Source: JBKECP01 sp047974765 (lineage in GTDB: Bacteria; Pseudomonadota; Gammaproteobacteria; Pseudomonadales; Halieaceae). Taken from it: a stretch of DNA of 15,315 bases. A model generated the notes under the pieces. The model was given only the letters and a program-made list of their open reading frames with translations, did not search any database and had not been told where the DNA came from. The stretch spans positions 1 through 15,315 of the forward strand of contig JBKECP010000038.1 of NCBI GenBank assembly GCA_047974765.1. Reading direction: 5' to 3'. This document shows positions 7,914-14,768 of the stretch, in pieces. The position numbers were made by a program, and so were the translations under genes. The first letter of the stretch is position 1, and each line of letters opens with the position of its first letter.

Positions 7914-9584
7914 TTAATTGTCACTTTTGTGTTTATAGGTGTACCAAAGAACCTTACTTAACGAGATCTCATCCAGGTAGTTTTCTTCAAGCGTTATAAA
8001 TCCTCCTTCATTGAGTGCTATATAACGATTTCCATTTCGCTCTGTAATGTACATTCTCCCGTGAATGGTATTAACAACACCAATACCGCGGGAAAATGGA
8101 ATGTCTTTGATGGGGATGTGGTAGAAATCAACATAACTATCGACTTGCTCCATGTCGTTCGACCCGTCAATCACACCCAGCTGGCGCAGGGGGAAGTACC
8201 TGTCTATCTGACTTATACGAAAGTTAACATTCGCTTCAGGTACGGCTGACAAAGCCCGTTTACATCCATGTAAATACTGGCTGTAGATACTACAGAAAAT
8301 AATAACAATGTAAACACTTTGATATGGCGCACAGGTTTTTATTTTTTTTGTTTTAAAAAAAATAAAAATAGCGACCAATAAAATTACGCCATGCTGTAAT
8401 ATATACGTCTTTGAAAAAAAGCTATCTTTTATATTTTCAGGTACATTGACATAAAGATTTTCCCACTGTCCGTCAGCTGCCCGCAAGGTGGCTTTTCCAT
8501 TGTGATCTATATATCCAGACAAATTATAATTAGCTGCCCTTAAAAAGGGTTTTCCAAGCTCTCTTGCCCGGATTTTATCTGACATATAATGCAGTTCAGG
8601 CAAAGCGCTGTGCCTTATCTCCGCTTCATTAAGCATAACAATGCCAACATCACTTTGTGATAATCGCTGGCGTACTGCATAGGTATTCAGGCTTTCCGAA
8701 CAGATAAATGGTGTCAACCTGAAGCCTTTATAATAGAAATCAGCTTTTTCACCCGGCGCTACCTGTTTTTCGACAAAGGGTATTGGGCGCTGTTTTTCAT
8801 GAACAGCCAACACCTCACCAGCGGGACTCCAGAGACGGACCTCGCTCGAAAGAGCACGCGCTGAATGCTCTTTATCGACATAGTGATGGGAAACAAGATG
8901 ATAGTTACTGCGCGCATCAAGTATCTCCTGCATCACAGGGGTCGGCTGATGATAGAACCCGGGCATGGATGACTCTGGCAATATCGCCACATCAACAGAG
9001 TACCTACCTGCTTCAATCAGTGCGTCAACAAGGTGAGACTTCCAATAGTGAAGCCCGCCAGATATTCCAGGATAAGTGGTCACATATTGAGGAAGAACTG
9101 TCTGAACAATGGCAACGCGCAAATTATTTTTTTTATCTTCCTCCGATGAGAATGTGACAACATCAGGAATCAACCAGAAAAACAAAAAAGTCGATATAGC
9201 AAGAGTAGTAGACAATCTGGAAATAACCGCCAGCCCAGCCGCCACCATACCCAATGCCACTTCCGAGCCGACATAGGGAAGCAGATATAAAAAGGGGGGG
9301 TAATTGCACAAAAAAACCGTGTAGGAAATTGGCAGATTTGTCATCGACAAAACAATATCAACCGAACTAACCAAAACGGCAACGACAATAAAATTTCTCA
9401 GTAGATCATGGGTTCTTATGCTGGCCGACAGTAACAAAAAAAATGTATAAAAAAAATGTGCTGCAATAATTGCAATATATACAGGCCAGTAGCGGCTCAC
9501 ACTATAAAATAATGTGGCAGCTATCGTTAACGCGGCAAAGAGGCTGAAGAGCAACGACCTTATCAGAAAGACCCGCTCAGGCAT
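7914..9584 (-). CDS. Membrane nitrilase-fold protein related to apolipoprotein N-acyltransferase (Lnt-like)
   Basis: 556 residues. The N-terminal 140 residues hold about five hydrophobic segments. A carbon-nitrogen hydrolase domain follows at about 155-385, with the catalytic triad visible: Glu204 in ILPES, Lys264 in HEKQRPIPF and Cys295 in ICSE. A second Glu (272) lies 8 residues after the Lys, as in Lnt, and RARELGKPFLRAANYNLSGYIDHNG matches the Lnt/nitrilase C-terminal motif. Another hydrophobic segment (about 396-411, perhaps a further one at 421-436) precedes an unrecognised C-terminal domain of about 110 residues, which Lnt lacks. True Lnt N-acylates lipoproteins; a TPR lipoprotein is encoded 11 nt upstream, so it might act on that or on a pilus lipoprotein (inference). 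The start at 9584 follows that gene closely; the longer open frame to 9773 only overlaps it. The C-terminal part is AT-rich with homopolymer runs, unlike its neighbours. Confidence 0.85.
   Translation of the reverse strand: MPERVFLIRSLLFSLFAALTIAATLFYSVSRYWPVYIAIIAAHFFYTFFLLLSASIRTHDLLRNFIVVAVLVSSVDIVLSMTNLPISYTVFLCNYPPFLYLLPYVGSEVALGMVAAGLAVISRLSTTLAISTFLFFWLIPDVVTFSSEEDKKNNLRVAIVQTVLPQYVTTYPGISGGLHYWKSHLVDALIEAGRYSVDVAILPESSMPGFYHQPTPVMQEILDARSNYHLVSHHYVDKEHSARALSSEVRLWSPAGEVLAVHEKQRPIPFVEKQVAPGEKADFYYKGFRLTPFICSESLNTYAVRQRLSQSDVGIVMLNEAEIRHSALPELHYMSDKIRARELGKPFLRAANYNLSGYIDHNGKATLRAADGQWENLYVNVPENIKDSFFSKTYILQHGVILLVAIFIFFKTKKIKTCAPYQSVYIVIIFCSIYSQYLHGCKRALSAVPEANVNFRISQIDRYFPLRQLGVIDGSNDMEQVDSYVDFYHIPIKDIPFSRGIGVVNTIHGRMYITERNGNRYIALNEGGFITLEENYLDEISLSKVLWYTYKHKSDN
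7932..7961 (-). promoter_or_regulatory. Possible internal promoter for the Flp pilin gene
   Basis: On the minus strand, TTAAGT (7956-7961) and TATAAA (7932-7937) are separated by 18 nt, which would start transcription near 7925, about 27 nt before the pilin ATG. The -10 box is good, the -35 box poor. It lies inside the end of the Lnt-like gene. An extra promoter would help give more pilin than assembly proteins, but this is only a match to consensus. Confidence 0.25.
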
Positions 9585-9594
9585 TACCTTCAAT

Positions 9595-10038
9595 CTAATA
9601 CTTGCTAAACTTTTCAAGCACTTCAAGCACTTCTTCAAGCTCGCCCGGACGCTCATCATAGGGCATATTGTCAACATACTGGTGCATAAAAGCATAGCCC
9701 CTGGACATATTGATAAGCGCCAGATTAAACAAGGCTTTTTGATAATTCGGGTTGATTTCAATGGCTTTTTCAAATGATGCTTCAGCCAATTTTACTCGCT
9801 GCAATCTGAATGCTGACACACCTTTTCTAAACTCGACCTCTGCCTCCCTTATTTGTTTTGAAAGCTGCAAATACAAGTCATAACTACGCTGCCACTGTTG
9901 TTGCTGATAAGCTGTATCTGCCAGACGCCATCGCTCAGATAATAAAACACGATCACTCTGTTTTATTTTTTCATTAGCAGTTGGCGACACACATCCACAA
10001 ATCAGGAAAGCTAAAAAAGTAGAAAAAAATAGTTTCAT
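9595..10038 (-). CDS. tadD: TadD-like TPR lipoprotein
   Basis: 147 residues. A lipoprotein signal peptide ends in LICG with the lipidated Cys16, followed by Val, which favours the outer membrane under the usual +2 rule. The rest is helical with TPR-like repeats: about 37-61 (LADTAYQQQQWQRSYDLYLQL), 67-100 (EFRKGVSAFRLQRVKLAEASFEKAIEINPN) and 101-120. In tad loci TadD is a TPR lipoprotein needed for pilus assembly, probably as a scaffold or pilotin-like factor. This one is shorter than many TadD proteins. The start overlaps the upstream stop as ATGA (10035-10038), and the Lnt-like gene begins 11 nt after its stop. Order tadB-tadC-DUF192-tadD agrees with the tadBCD core. The TadD name rests on context plus TPR and lipobox. 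Confidence 0.82.
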   Translation of the reverse strand: MKLFFSTFLAFLICGCVSPTANEKIKQSDRVLLSERWRLADTAYQQQQWQRSYDLYLQLSKQIREAEVEFRKGVSAFRLQRVKLAEASFEKAIEINPNYQKALFNLALINMSRGYAFMHQYVDNMPYDERPGELEEVLEVLEKFSKY

Positions 10039-10364
10039 TGGGAACTTATCAAATGTGACAATACTGGAACAATCGTTTTATAGGGGACGGTAGCGGCACA
10101 TTCTGCAACATAGCGTGTTCCTTTTGGTGCAGCAACAAAAGACCATGGACGCACATCAGAACAGCCCTTTAACAAACGACACTGTGCATCAAGAAAAAAC
10201 ACATGTAGTTTATATGCCATAAAACAGGTGTGTATTGATCCTCCGGGTGAAAAAACCAATAATTGCCCCGTTTTCTCAAGTGGACGGGTAATGGCGCCAG
10301 TCAAGCGCTTACAAAAAGAATCCATCCACTCAACCTGAAGCTTTTCAGCAGACACGACTGTCAT
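10035..10364 (-). CDS. DUF192 family protein
   Basis: 109 residues, no signal peptide. The core at about 34-90 matches the DUF192 (COG1430) pattern: QLLVFSPGGSIHTCFMAYKLHVFFLDAQCRLLKG, then PWSFVAAPKGTRYVAEC. In the family this reads as a hydrophobic FxxxxxIxTxFM motif, a V/LFLD motif and a YVLE-like strand. The biochemical role of DUF192 is unknown; many members are secreted, whereas this one appears cytoplasmic. It overlaps tadC (ATGA at 10361-10364) and the TadD-like gene (ATGA at 10035-10038), so it is locked into the pilus operon between two core genes. Three cysteines lie in or near the core (47, 62, 68), with others at 18 and 89. I infer a pilus-linked role from position only. Confidence 0.75.
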   Translation of the reverse strand: MTVVSAEKLQVEWMDSFCKRLTGAITRPLEKTGQLLVFSPGGSIHTCFMAYKLHVFFLDAQCRLLKGCSDVRPWSFVAAPKGTRYVAECAATVPYKTIVPVLSHLISSQ

Positions 10365-11290
10365 TTCAGAAACCTTTCCACCAGGCCTGAATCAAGAAAC
10401 TGCACAATAATCGGCACACTGATAATCATAAAAGTAATTGGGAATAACAAACCAACCAAAGGCAGTAACATTTTCACCGGCGCCTCATTGGCTTTTTTTT
10501 CTGCCCGTAAAAAGCGTTCTTTACGTCGCTGTTTAGCCTGATTGGATAACATATTGGTAATGCTTCCACCTGTTTCTTCCGCCTGAATAATAGCGGCAGT
10601 AAAATTGGTAATCGCTGGCACATCAATGCGATTTGACAAACTTTCCAGCGCCTCGGCACGAGCCATGCCAGTCCTGACATCCCGCTGATAGCGAACAAAT
10701 TCTTCTTTTAAGGGTGTATCGGGAATTTTATTGATGCCCTGTTGTACAGCACCAGCAAAGGGAAGTCCGGCCCGCATCATCAGCACCAGCAAGTCAAGAA
10801 AGAAGGGAAATGCTTTTTCCATCTGGTTTTTGCGTCGCTTAATAAGGTCATTCAACCAGATATCGGGGTATATGTGCCCAATTGCAGCAAGCCCGCCAAT
10901 AATGCCGATTATTTTTGGAACATCATTCATATCAAGCAAACTGACAATAACATAACCAAAAATCATAGCCAGCAAGAGTGAAATCCGACGCAATGCAATA
11001 AACTCACTGGACGTCAGAGAAAACAGCAAGCCTGCCTGAAGCAGCTTCTGTCGTGTAACTTCCTGCTTCGACGGTGAAGCATATTTTTGAAAAATATTTG
11101 AATAGGCTTTAAGTAGAGGACGTAATATCCTGATAAAAAGGCCCAGATTCCGATTACCGTTGTTATTATCCGTCATAAAATCGATATCTTTGGCCACATT
11201 GGCTCTAACCAGCATTACCGGCACCAGCGACACAAGAATTGCAGCGATTACCGCAGTAAAAAGCGACAGATAAAGCATTAGATCAGACAT
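10361..11290 (-). CDS. tadC: Tad pilus inner-membrane platform protein TadC
   Basis: 309 residues from the ATG at 11290. The type II secretion F (T2SSF) domain is at about 150-275: MEKAFPFFLDLLVLMMRAGLPFAGAVQQG, then YQRDVRTGMARAEALESLSNRIDVPAITNFTAAIIQAEETGGSITNMLSNQA. Membrane segments are seen at about 4-28, 95-140 and 274-297. In Tad systems TadB and TadC form the inner-membrane platform that couples the ATPase to pilin extrusion. The start overlaps the tadB stop by 8 nt; a TTG one codon upstream is an alternative. A run of eight A residues in the coding strand (10493-10500) lies in the EKKA region and could be prone to slippage. Order tadB then tadC and the sequence class make this TadC rather than TadB. 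Confidence 0.94.
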   Translation of the reverse strand: MSDLMLYLSLFTAVIAAILVSLVPVMLVRANVAKDIDFMTDNNNGNRNLGLFIRILRPLLKAYSNIFQKYASPSKQEVTRQKLLQAGLLFSLTSSEFIALRRISLLLAMIFGYVIVSLLDMNDVPKIIGIIGGLAAIGHIYPDIWLNDLIKRRKNQMEKAFPFFLDLLVLMMRAGLPFAGAVQQGINKIPDTPLKEEFVRYQRDVRTGMARAEALESLSNRIDVPAITNFTAAIIQAEETGGSITNMLSNQAKQRRKERFLRAEKKANEAPVKMLLPLVGLLFPITFMIISVPIIVQFLDSGLVERFLK

Positions 11291-12143
11291 CAATATTCAC
11301 TATTTTATAGATCATCCACACAGCCAGCGTCATCATCACCGAGATTACCGCTAACATCAGCCAACCCCAGGGTTCAAAAAACAGAGCCGACATTTTTTCA
11401 GGCTCCTGGTAATAAAGTGCCAGCCCGACACCAAAAGGTAATAAGCTGATAACCCAGCCCTGTGCCCGACCAGTTGCCGTCAGAGCTGATATTTTGCCTT
11501 CTACCTGCGCCTTTTCCCGCAAGGTATCGGCAAGAATCTCCAGCGTATCAGCCAGGTTGCCACCAACACTTCTGGATACCGAAATAGCAATATTCATCAA
11601 TTCCAGCTCGGGGCATTTCAGGCGCTCTTTCATATCCTGCAGCGACTCTTCGATATCCTTGCCGACCCTGTTTTCGGCAACGAGCAGGGCAAACTCCTGG
11701 CTGAGGGGCCTGGGTTGTCGGACAGCAAGCATTTCCAGCCCTTTATTCAAACTGCCGCCACCCTTGATAGAGGCAGCCAGCGAAGACAAGGCATCCGGCA
11801 ATTGATAAATAAATTCATTACGGCGTTTACGCTTGATATGCCAGTGATAAACCCAGGGGGTGGACATACCCGCCAGCAAACCAGGCAGCAAACCAAAGAA
11901 GTCAAACAGGAAAAAGGCACCCACAACACAGATCACACAGCTTAAAGCCGTGGCACTGATCAACTGGGCGGGCGTTGACGATACAAAACTCTGCTTGAGC
12001 TGCGAATCAACATGAGTAACCACTTTCATGCTATACAGATCCAGCAATGAACGGCCATACTTAGCCGCCAATATGCTCAGAACTACCGCAGTTGTAAATG
12101 TGAAGACGAGAGCCGCCCACATCAGATTGGTCGCCGTATCCAT
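11283..12143 (-). CDS. tadB: Tad pilus inner-membrane platform protein TadB
   Basis: 286 residues. Membrane segments are at about 9-27, 60-80, 84-100, 228-246 and 258-281. The T2SSF domain lies at about 115-245 with FIYQLPDALSSLAASIKGGGSLNKGLEMLA, then NRVGKDIEESLQDMKERLKCPELELMNIAISVSRSVGGNLADTLEILADTLREK, the TadB signature. It pairs with TadC to form the inner-membrane platform of the pilus machine. It is the first gene of the visible operon; in many tad loci tadB follows the ATPase gene, so the order is rearranged here. A sigma70-like promoter sits at 12174-12201. The ribosome site is not obvious: AGGA lies 13 nt before the ATG, further than usual. Confidence 0.95.
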   Translation of the reverse strand: MDTATNLMWAALVFTFTTAVVLSILAAKYGRSLLDLYSMKVVTHVDSQLKQSFVSSTPAQLISATALSCVICVVGAFFLFDFFGLLPGLLAGMSTPWVYHWHIKRKRRNEFIYQLPDALSSLAASIKGGGSLNKGLEMLAVRQPRPLSQEFALLVAENRVGKDIEESLQDMKERLKCPELELMNIAISVSRSVGGNLADTLEILADTLREKAQVEGKISALTATGRAQGWVISLLPFGVGLALYYQEPEKMSALFFEPWGWLMLAVISVMMTLAVWMIYKIVNIDV

Positions 12144-12173
12144 GGCTGCTATTCATTCCTTTCGGGGCTGGCT

Positions 12174-12201
12174 ATGATAACGAAGACGGTGGCTGATTCA
12201 A
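12174..12201 (-). promoter_or_regulatory. Candidate sigma70 promoter of the tad operon
   Basis: On the minus strand, TTGAAT (12196-12201) and TATCAT (12174-12179) are 16 nt apart; they match the -35 and -10 consensus at 4/6 and 5/6. Transcription would start near 12167, giving a leader of about 24 nt before tadB. Seen by eye; no upstream activator site was recognised. Confidence 0.4.
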
Positions 12202-12228
12202 CTCCTTGACTTATCGCCAAGATACCTG

Positions 12229-12256
12229 TTCATATTCCACCTGTTAGTGCCATAAT
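12229..12256 (+). promoter_or_regulatory. Candidate promoter of the glutathione peroxidase gene
   Basis: TTCATA (12229-12234) and CATAAT (12251-12256) are 16 nt apart, and TG at 12248-12249 gives an extended -10 element. It would drive the peroxidase gene, away from the tad promoter. A separate TTGACT at 12206-12211 has no good -10 at the right distance. Confidence 0.35.
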
Positions 12257-12310
12257 GAGCCTATCATACTCCCGGAGTGCCAAATCTTGGGAGAATCAGC
12301 AATCATCATG

Positions 12311-12315
12311 AGGGG
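12311..12315 (+). promoter_or_regulatory. Ribosome binding site deciding the peroxidase start
   Basis: AGGGG lies 6 nt before the ATG at 12322. This favours that ATG over an in-frame GTG at 12277, which has no comparable site and would add 15 residues absent from the family. Confidence 0.7.
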
Positions 12316-12321
12316 CGTGTT

Positions 12322-12807
12322 ATGCCAGGTTCAGTGTTTGACTTCAGTTGCCAAAATACCAAAGGCGAGAGCAAGTCACTTGCCGACTATAGCGGCAAAG
12401 TGCTGCTAATCGTCAATACGGCCTCCAAATGTGGTTTTACCCCCCAATTTGAAGGCCTGGAAAAGCTATATCAGCAGTATCATGAGCGCGGTCTGCTTAT
12501 TCTCGGTTTTCCCTGTAACCAGTTCGGCAAGCAGGATCCGGGCAGCAACGACGAGATCATGGAATTTTGTCAACTAAATTACGGCGTAAGTTTTCCGATG
12601 TTTGGCAAAATAGCGGTTAACGGTGCCAATGCCGACCCGCTGTTCAATTATCTGAAAAAAGAGGCTCCTGGCCTGCTCGGTTCCGAAGGCATCAAGTGGA
12701 ATTTCACCAAGTTCCTGGTTGATCCAGCGGGTAAAGTGCTCAAACGTTATGCCCCAAAAACCAAACCCGAAAATATTGCACAGGATATTGAGGCCCTGCT
12801 GAGCTAA
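12322..12807 (+). CDS. gpx: Glutathione peroxidase family protein (thioredoxin fold)
   Basis: 161 residues, the usual length of bacterial glutathione peroxidases (BtuE/GPx type). The peroxidatic cysteine is Cys37 in VNTASKCGFTPQFEGLEKLY. The second signature LGFPCNQFG (61-69) carries the Gln, and KWNFTKFLVD (125-134) gives Trp126 and Asn127 of the catalytic tetrad. A further Cys83 in EFCQLNYGVSFPMF sits where thioredoxin-dependent members have the resolving cysteine, so thioredoxin may be the real electron donor (inference). There is no signal peptide, so it is cytoplasmic. It reduces hydrogen peroxide or lipid peroxides. It is transcribed alone, divergent from the tad operon and convergent with prfC. 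I see no functional link to its neighbours. Confidence 0.96.
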   Translation: MPGSVFDFSCQNTKGESKSLADYSGKVLLIVNTASKCGFTPQFEGLEKLYQQYHERGLLILGFPCNQFGKQDPGSNDEIMEFCQLNYGVSFPMFGKIAVNGANADPLFNYLKKEAPGLLGSEGIKWNFTKFLVDPAGKVLKRYAPKTKPENIAQDIEALLS

Positions 12808-12865
12808 TTTATTAACCCGACAAATATTTAGCCAGGTTAATTCGCGCTGCATGGGTGCACTGTCA

Positions 12866-12892
12866 CTGGCTCCGGGCCAGCGTGCGCACGCT
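12866..12892. repeat. Overlapping palindromes in the gpx-prfC intergenic region
   Basis: CTGGC (12866-12870) pairs with GCCAG (12876-12880) across 5 nt, and overlaps a perfect 14-nt palindrome AGCGTGCGCACGCT at 12879-12892. They lie between the converging ends of gpx and prfC (12808-13046), where I see no gene. No T-run follows on either strand, so these are not typical intrinsic terminators. They may be part of a REP-like repeat or a protein site. Confidence 0.5.
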
Positions 12893-12970
12893 AACATCAA
12901 GGGATTTCGCAAACTCCGCCGATTTAAGCGGGTGACAATCAAATCGTGAAGGATTCATCTATTGGATTGT

Positions 12971-12992
12971 CTGGCTAATAGCCAGGCTATTA
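12971..12992. repeat. Two mutually exclusive hairpins downstream of prfC
   Basis: CTGGCTA A TAGCCAG (12971-12985) and TAATAGCC A GGCTATTA (12976-12992) are both near-perfect inverted repeats with 7- and 8-nt arms and a single central base, and share bases. Only one can form at a time. They lie 55-76 nt downstream of the prfC stop. No T-run follows directly on the minus strand, so a role as terminator is uncertain. Confidence 0.5.
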
Positions 12993-13046
12993 AAGCGCAA
13001 GTCACATATATGCTTGAGGCCTTACTTGAAAAAAGCAGATATCCCA

Positions 13047-14630
13047 TTAATGTTCCCGTGTAGCCCTGAATTCAATGTCCGGCCAGCGCTCTTCCATTAA
13101 CGAAAGATTAACGCGGGTCGGCGCCAGATAGGTAAGATGACCGCCGCCATCAATAGACAGCTGATCAGCTGCCTTCTTGCGAAACTCCTCCAGCTTGCGG
13201 GCATCATCACAGTACACCCAGCGGGCAGTGTAAACACTGACCGGCTCATATATCGCCTCTACCTTATACTCATCCTGTAAGCGGTAGGACACCACCTCAA
13301 ATTGTAATTGCCCAACTGCACCCACAATCAGGTCAGTAGAGCTGATGGGTGCAAAAACCTGGGTGGAGCCTTCTTCCGACAACTGCTGCAAGCCCTTCTG
13401 TAGCTGCTTGGATTTCATCGGGTCTTTCAGGCGAATGCGTCGAAATAGTTCAGGAGCAAAGTGGGGAATACCGGTAAACTGTAAACCCTCACCTTCAGTG
13501 AAGGTATCACCAATCTGAATGGTACCGTGGTTATGCAGGCCTATAATGTCGCCAGAAACAGCACTTTCCACCAGCACCCGCTCCCCCGCCTTGAAGGTCA
13601 CTGCATCAGCAATTTTGACATCCTTGGCGATGCGGGTATGGCGCATTTTCATACCTTTGCTGTAATGGCCGGAGCAAATTCGCATAAATGCAATGCGGTC
13701 CCGGTGACGCGGATCCATATTAGCCTGAATTTTGAAAACAAAACCACTGAAACCACTTTCCTTTGCACCCACTGTACGTTCAGTAGTTTCACGGTCCTGA
13801 GGTGGTGGTGCCCATTGCACAAAGTCATCCAGCATCTCACGCACACCAAAGTTGGCCAATGCCGTACCGAAGAAAACCGGGCTGAGTTTGCCAGCCAGAA
13901 ATTGTTCCAGATCGAAGATGTGACTGGCACCGCGTACCAGCTCAATTTCCTCTACAAAACTCCCGTAGTCCTCTCCCAATAACGCCCGGGCAGCCTCTGA
14001 ATCAAGCCCTTCGATACGCTTGTCTTCCGGCAGCAGGCTGCCCTGCCCCGGAATAAACAGATGCAAAATATCGGTGTAGAGATTATAAACCCCCTTGAAC
14101 AGGCTACCCATGCCAATCGGCCAGTTAATGGGCGCGCCCTGAATGGCAAGAACCTCTTCGATCTCATCAAGCAGCTCAATCGGGTCGCGGATATCCCGGT
14201 CCATCTTGTTGACAAAGCTAAAAATAGGCGTGTCACGCAAGCGACACACATTCATCAGCTTAATAGTGCGATCCTCCACACCCTTGGCGCCGTCGATCAC
14301 CATTAATGCCGAATCAACAGCGGTTAATGTACGATAGGTATCTTCCGAGAAATCTTCATGCCCAGGGGTATCAAGCAAGTTAACCGTGCGCTCATGGTAG
14401 GGAAATTGCATCACCGAGGAGGTAACGGAAATACCCCGCTCCTGCTCCATGCTCATCCAGTCAGACGTGGCGTGGGGACCCTTCTTCCCCTTCACGCTGC
14501 CAGCCACCTGAATGGCCTGACCAAGCAGCAACAGTTTTTCAGTGATGGTGGTCTTACCCGCATCCGGGTGTGAGATGATAGCAAACGTCCTTCGTTTGCT
14601 AATTTCATTAACTAAACCGTGGTTTACCAT
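13047..14630 (-). CDS. prfC: Peptide chain release factor 3 (RF3)
   Basis: 527 residues; aligns from memory with E. coli RF3 (529) along its whole length and ends in the same TREH. G1 is HPDAGKTT (21-28), G3 is DTPGHED (87-93), and G4 is NKMD (141-144), giving a complete GTPase domain; the later parts carry VFFGTALANFGV, GLHNHGTIQIGDTFT, FRRIRLKDPMKSKQL and DLIVGAVGQLQFEVV. RF3 is the translational GTPase that releases RF1 and RF2 from the ribosome after peptide release. The ATG at 14630 has only a weak ribosome site (AAGA about 9 nt upstream). A TTGACA is present at 14702-14707 but has no good -10 partner, so the promoter is unresolved. The region beyond it has been invaded by insertion sequences, which begin about 138 nt upstream of the gene. 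Confidence 0.98.
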   Translation of the reverse strand: MVNHGLVNEISKRRTFAIISHPDAGKTTITEKLLLLGQAIQVAGSVKGKKGPHATSDWMSMEQERGISVTSSVMQFPYHERTVNLLDTPGHEDFSEDTYRTLTAVDSALMVIDGAKGVEDRTIKLMNVCRLRDTPIFSFVNKMDRDIRDPIELLDEIEEVLAIQGAPINWPIGMGSLFKGVYNLYTDILHLFIPGQGSLLPEDKRIEGLDSEAARALLGEDYGSFVEEIELVRGASHIFDLEQFLAGKLSPVFFGTALANFGVREMLDDFVQWAPPPQDRETTERTVGAKESGFSGFVFKIQANMDPRHRDRIAFMRICSGHYSKGMKMRHTRIAKDVKIADAVTFKAGERVLVESAVSGDIIGLHNHGTIQIGDTFTEGEGLQFTGIPHFAPELFRRIRLKDPMKSKQLQKGLQQLSEEGSTQVFAPISSTDLIVGAVGQLQFEVVSYRLQDEYKVEAIYEPVSVYTARWVYCDDARKLEEFRKKAADQLSIDGGGHLTYLAPTRVNLSLMEERWPDIEFRATREH

Positions 14631-14647
14631 GTATAAATTCTTTTAGC

Positions 14648-14713
14648 TTGTACACGGATTTGTACACACTTTTGGAAGTACTCTCTTTTCAGTTCTTCGC
14701 TTGTCAAATCCGT
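14648..14713. repeat. Direct and inverted repeats in the prfC leader
   Basis: TTGTACAC occurs twice, at 14648-14655 and 14660-14667, 12 nt apart. Overlapping it, ACGGATTTG (14654-14662) is an exact inverted repeat of CAAATCCGT (14705-14713), which includes most of the TTGACA-like box. These could form an operator or a long hairpin in the prfC leader, or be relics of the mobile DNA next door. Confidence 0.4.
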
Positions 14714-14768
14714 CGCGTTAATCGTAATTGGCCGCTATTTTCGCCGATCTTGATTTTATAAACAATCA

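Noticed and set aside
9585..9773. N-terminal extension of 63 codons on the Lnt-like gene
   Set aside because: It lies entirely over the end of the TPR lipoprotein gene in another frame, is Cys- and Lys-rich without family similarity, and the ATG at 9584 begins a normal membrane N-terminus.
12277..12321. GTG start of the peroxidase 15 codons upstream
   Set aside because: No ribosome site, no family similarity in the extra residues, and a strong AGGGG precedes the ATG at 12322.
12574..12942. 122-codon open frame on the minus strand
   Set aside because: Largely antisense to gpx with no recognisable domain; the remainder lies over the palindromic intergenic region.
12971..12992. Intrinsic terminator of prfC
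   Set aside because: The hairpins are good but no T-run follows on the minus strand, so I list them only as repeats.
14702..14707. TTGACA as the prfC -35 box
   Set aside because: A perfect -35 match, but no acceptable -10 hexamer lies 16-19 nt downstream.
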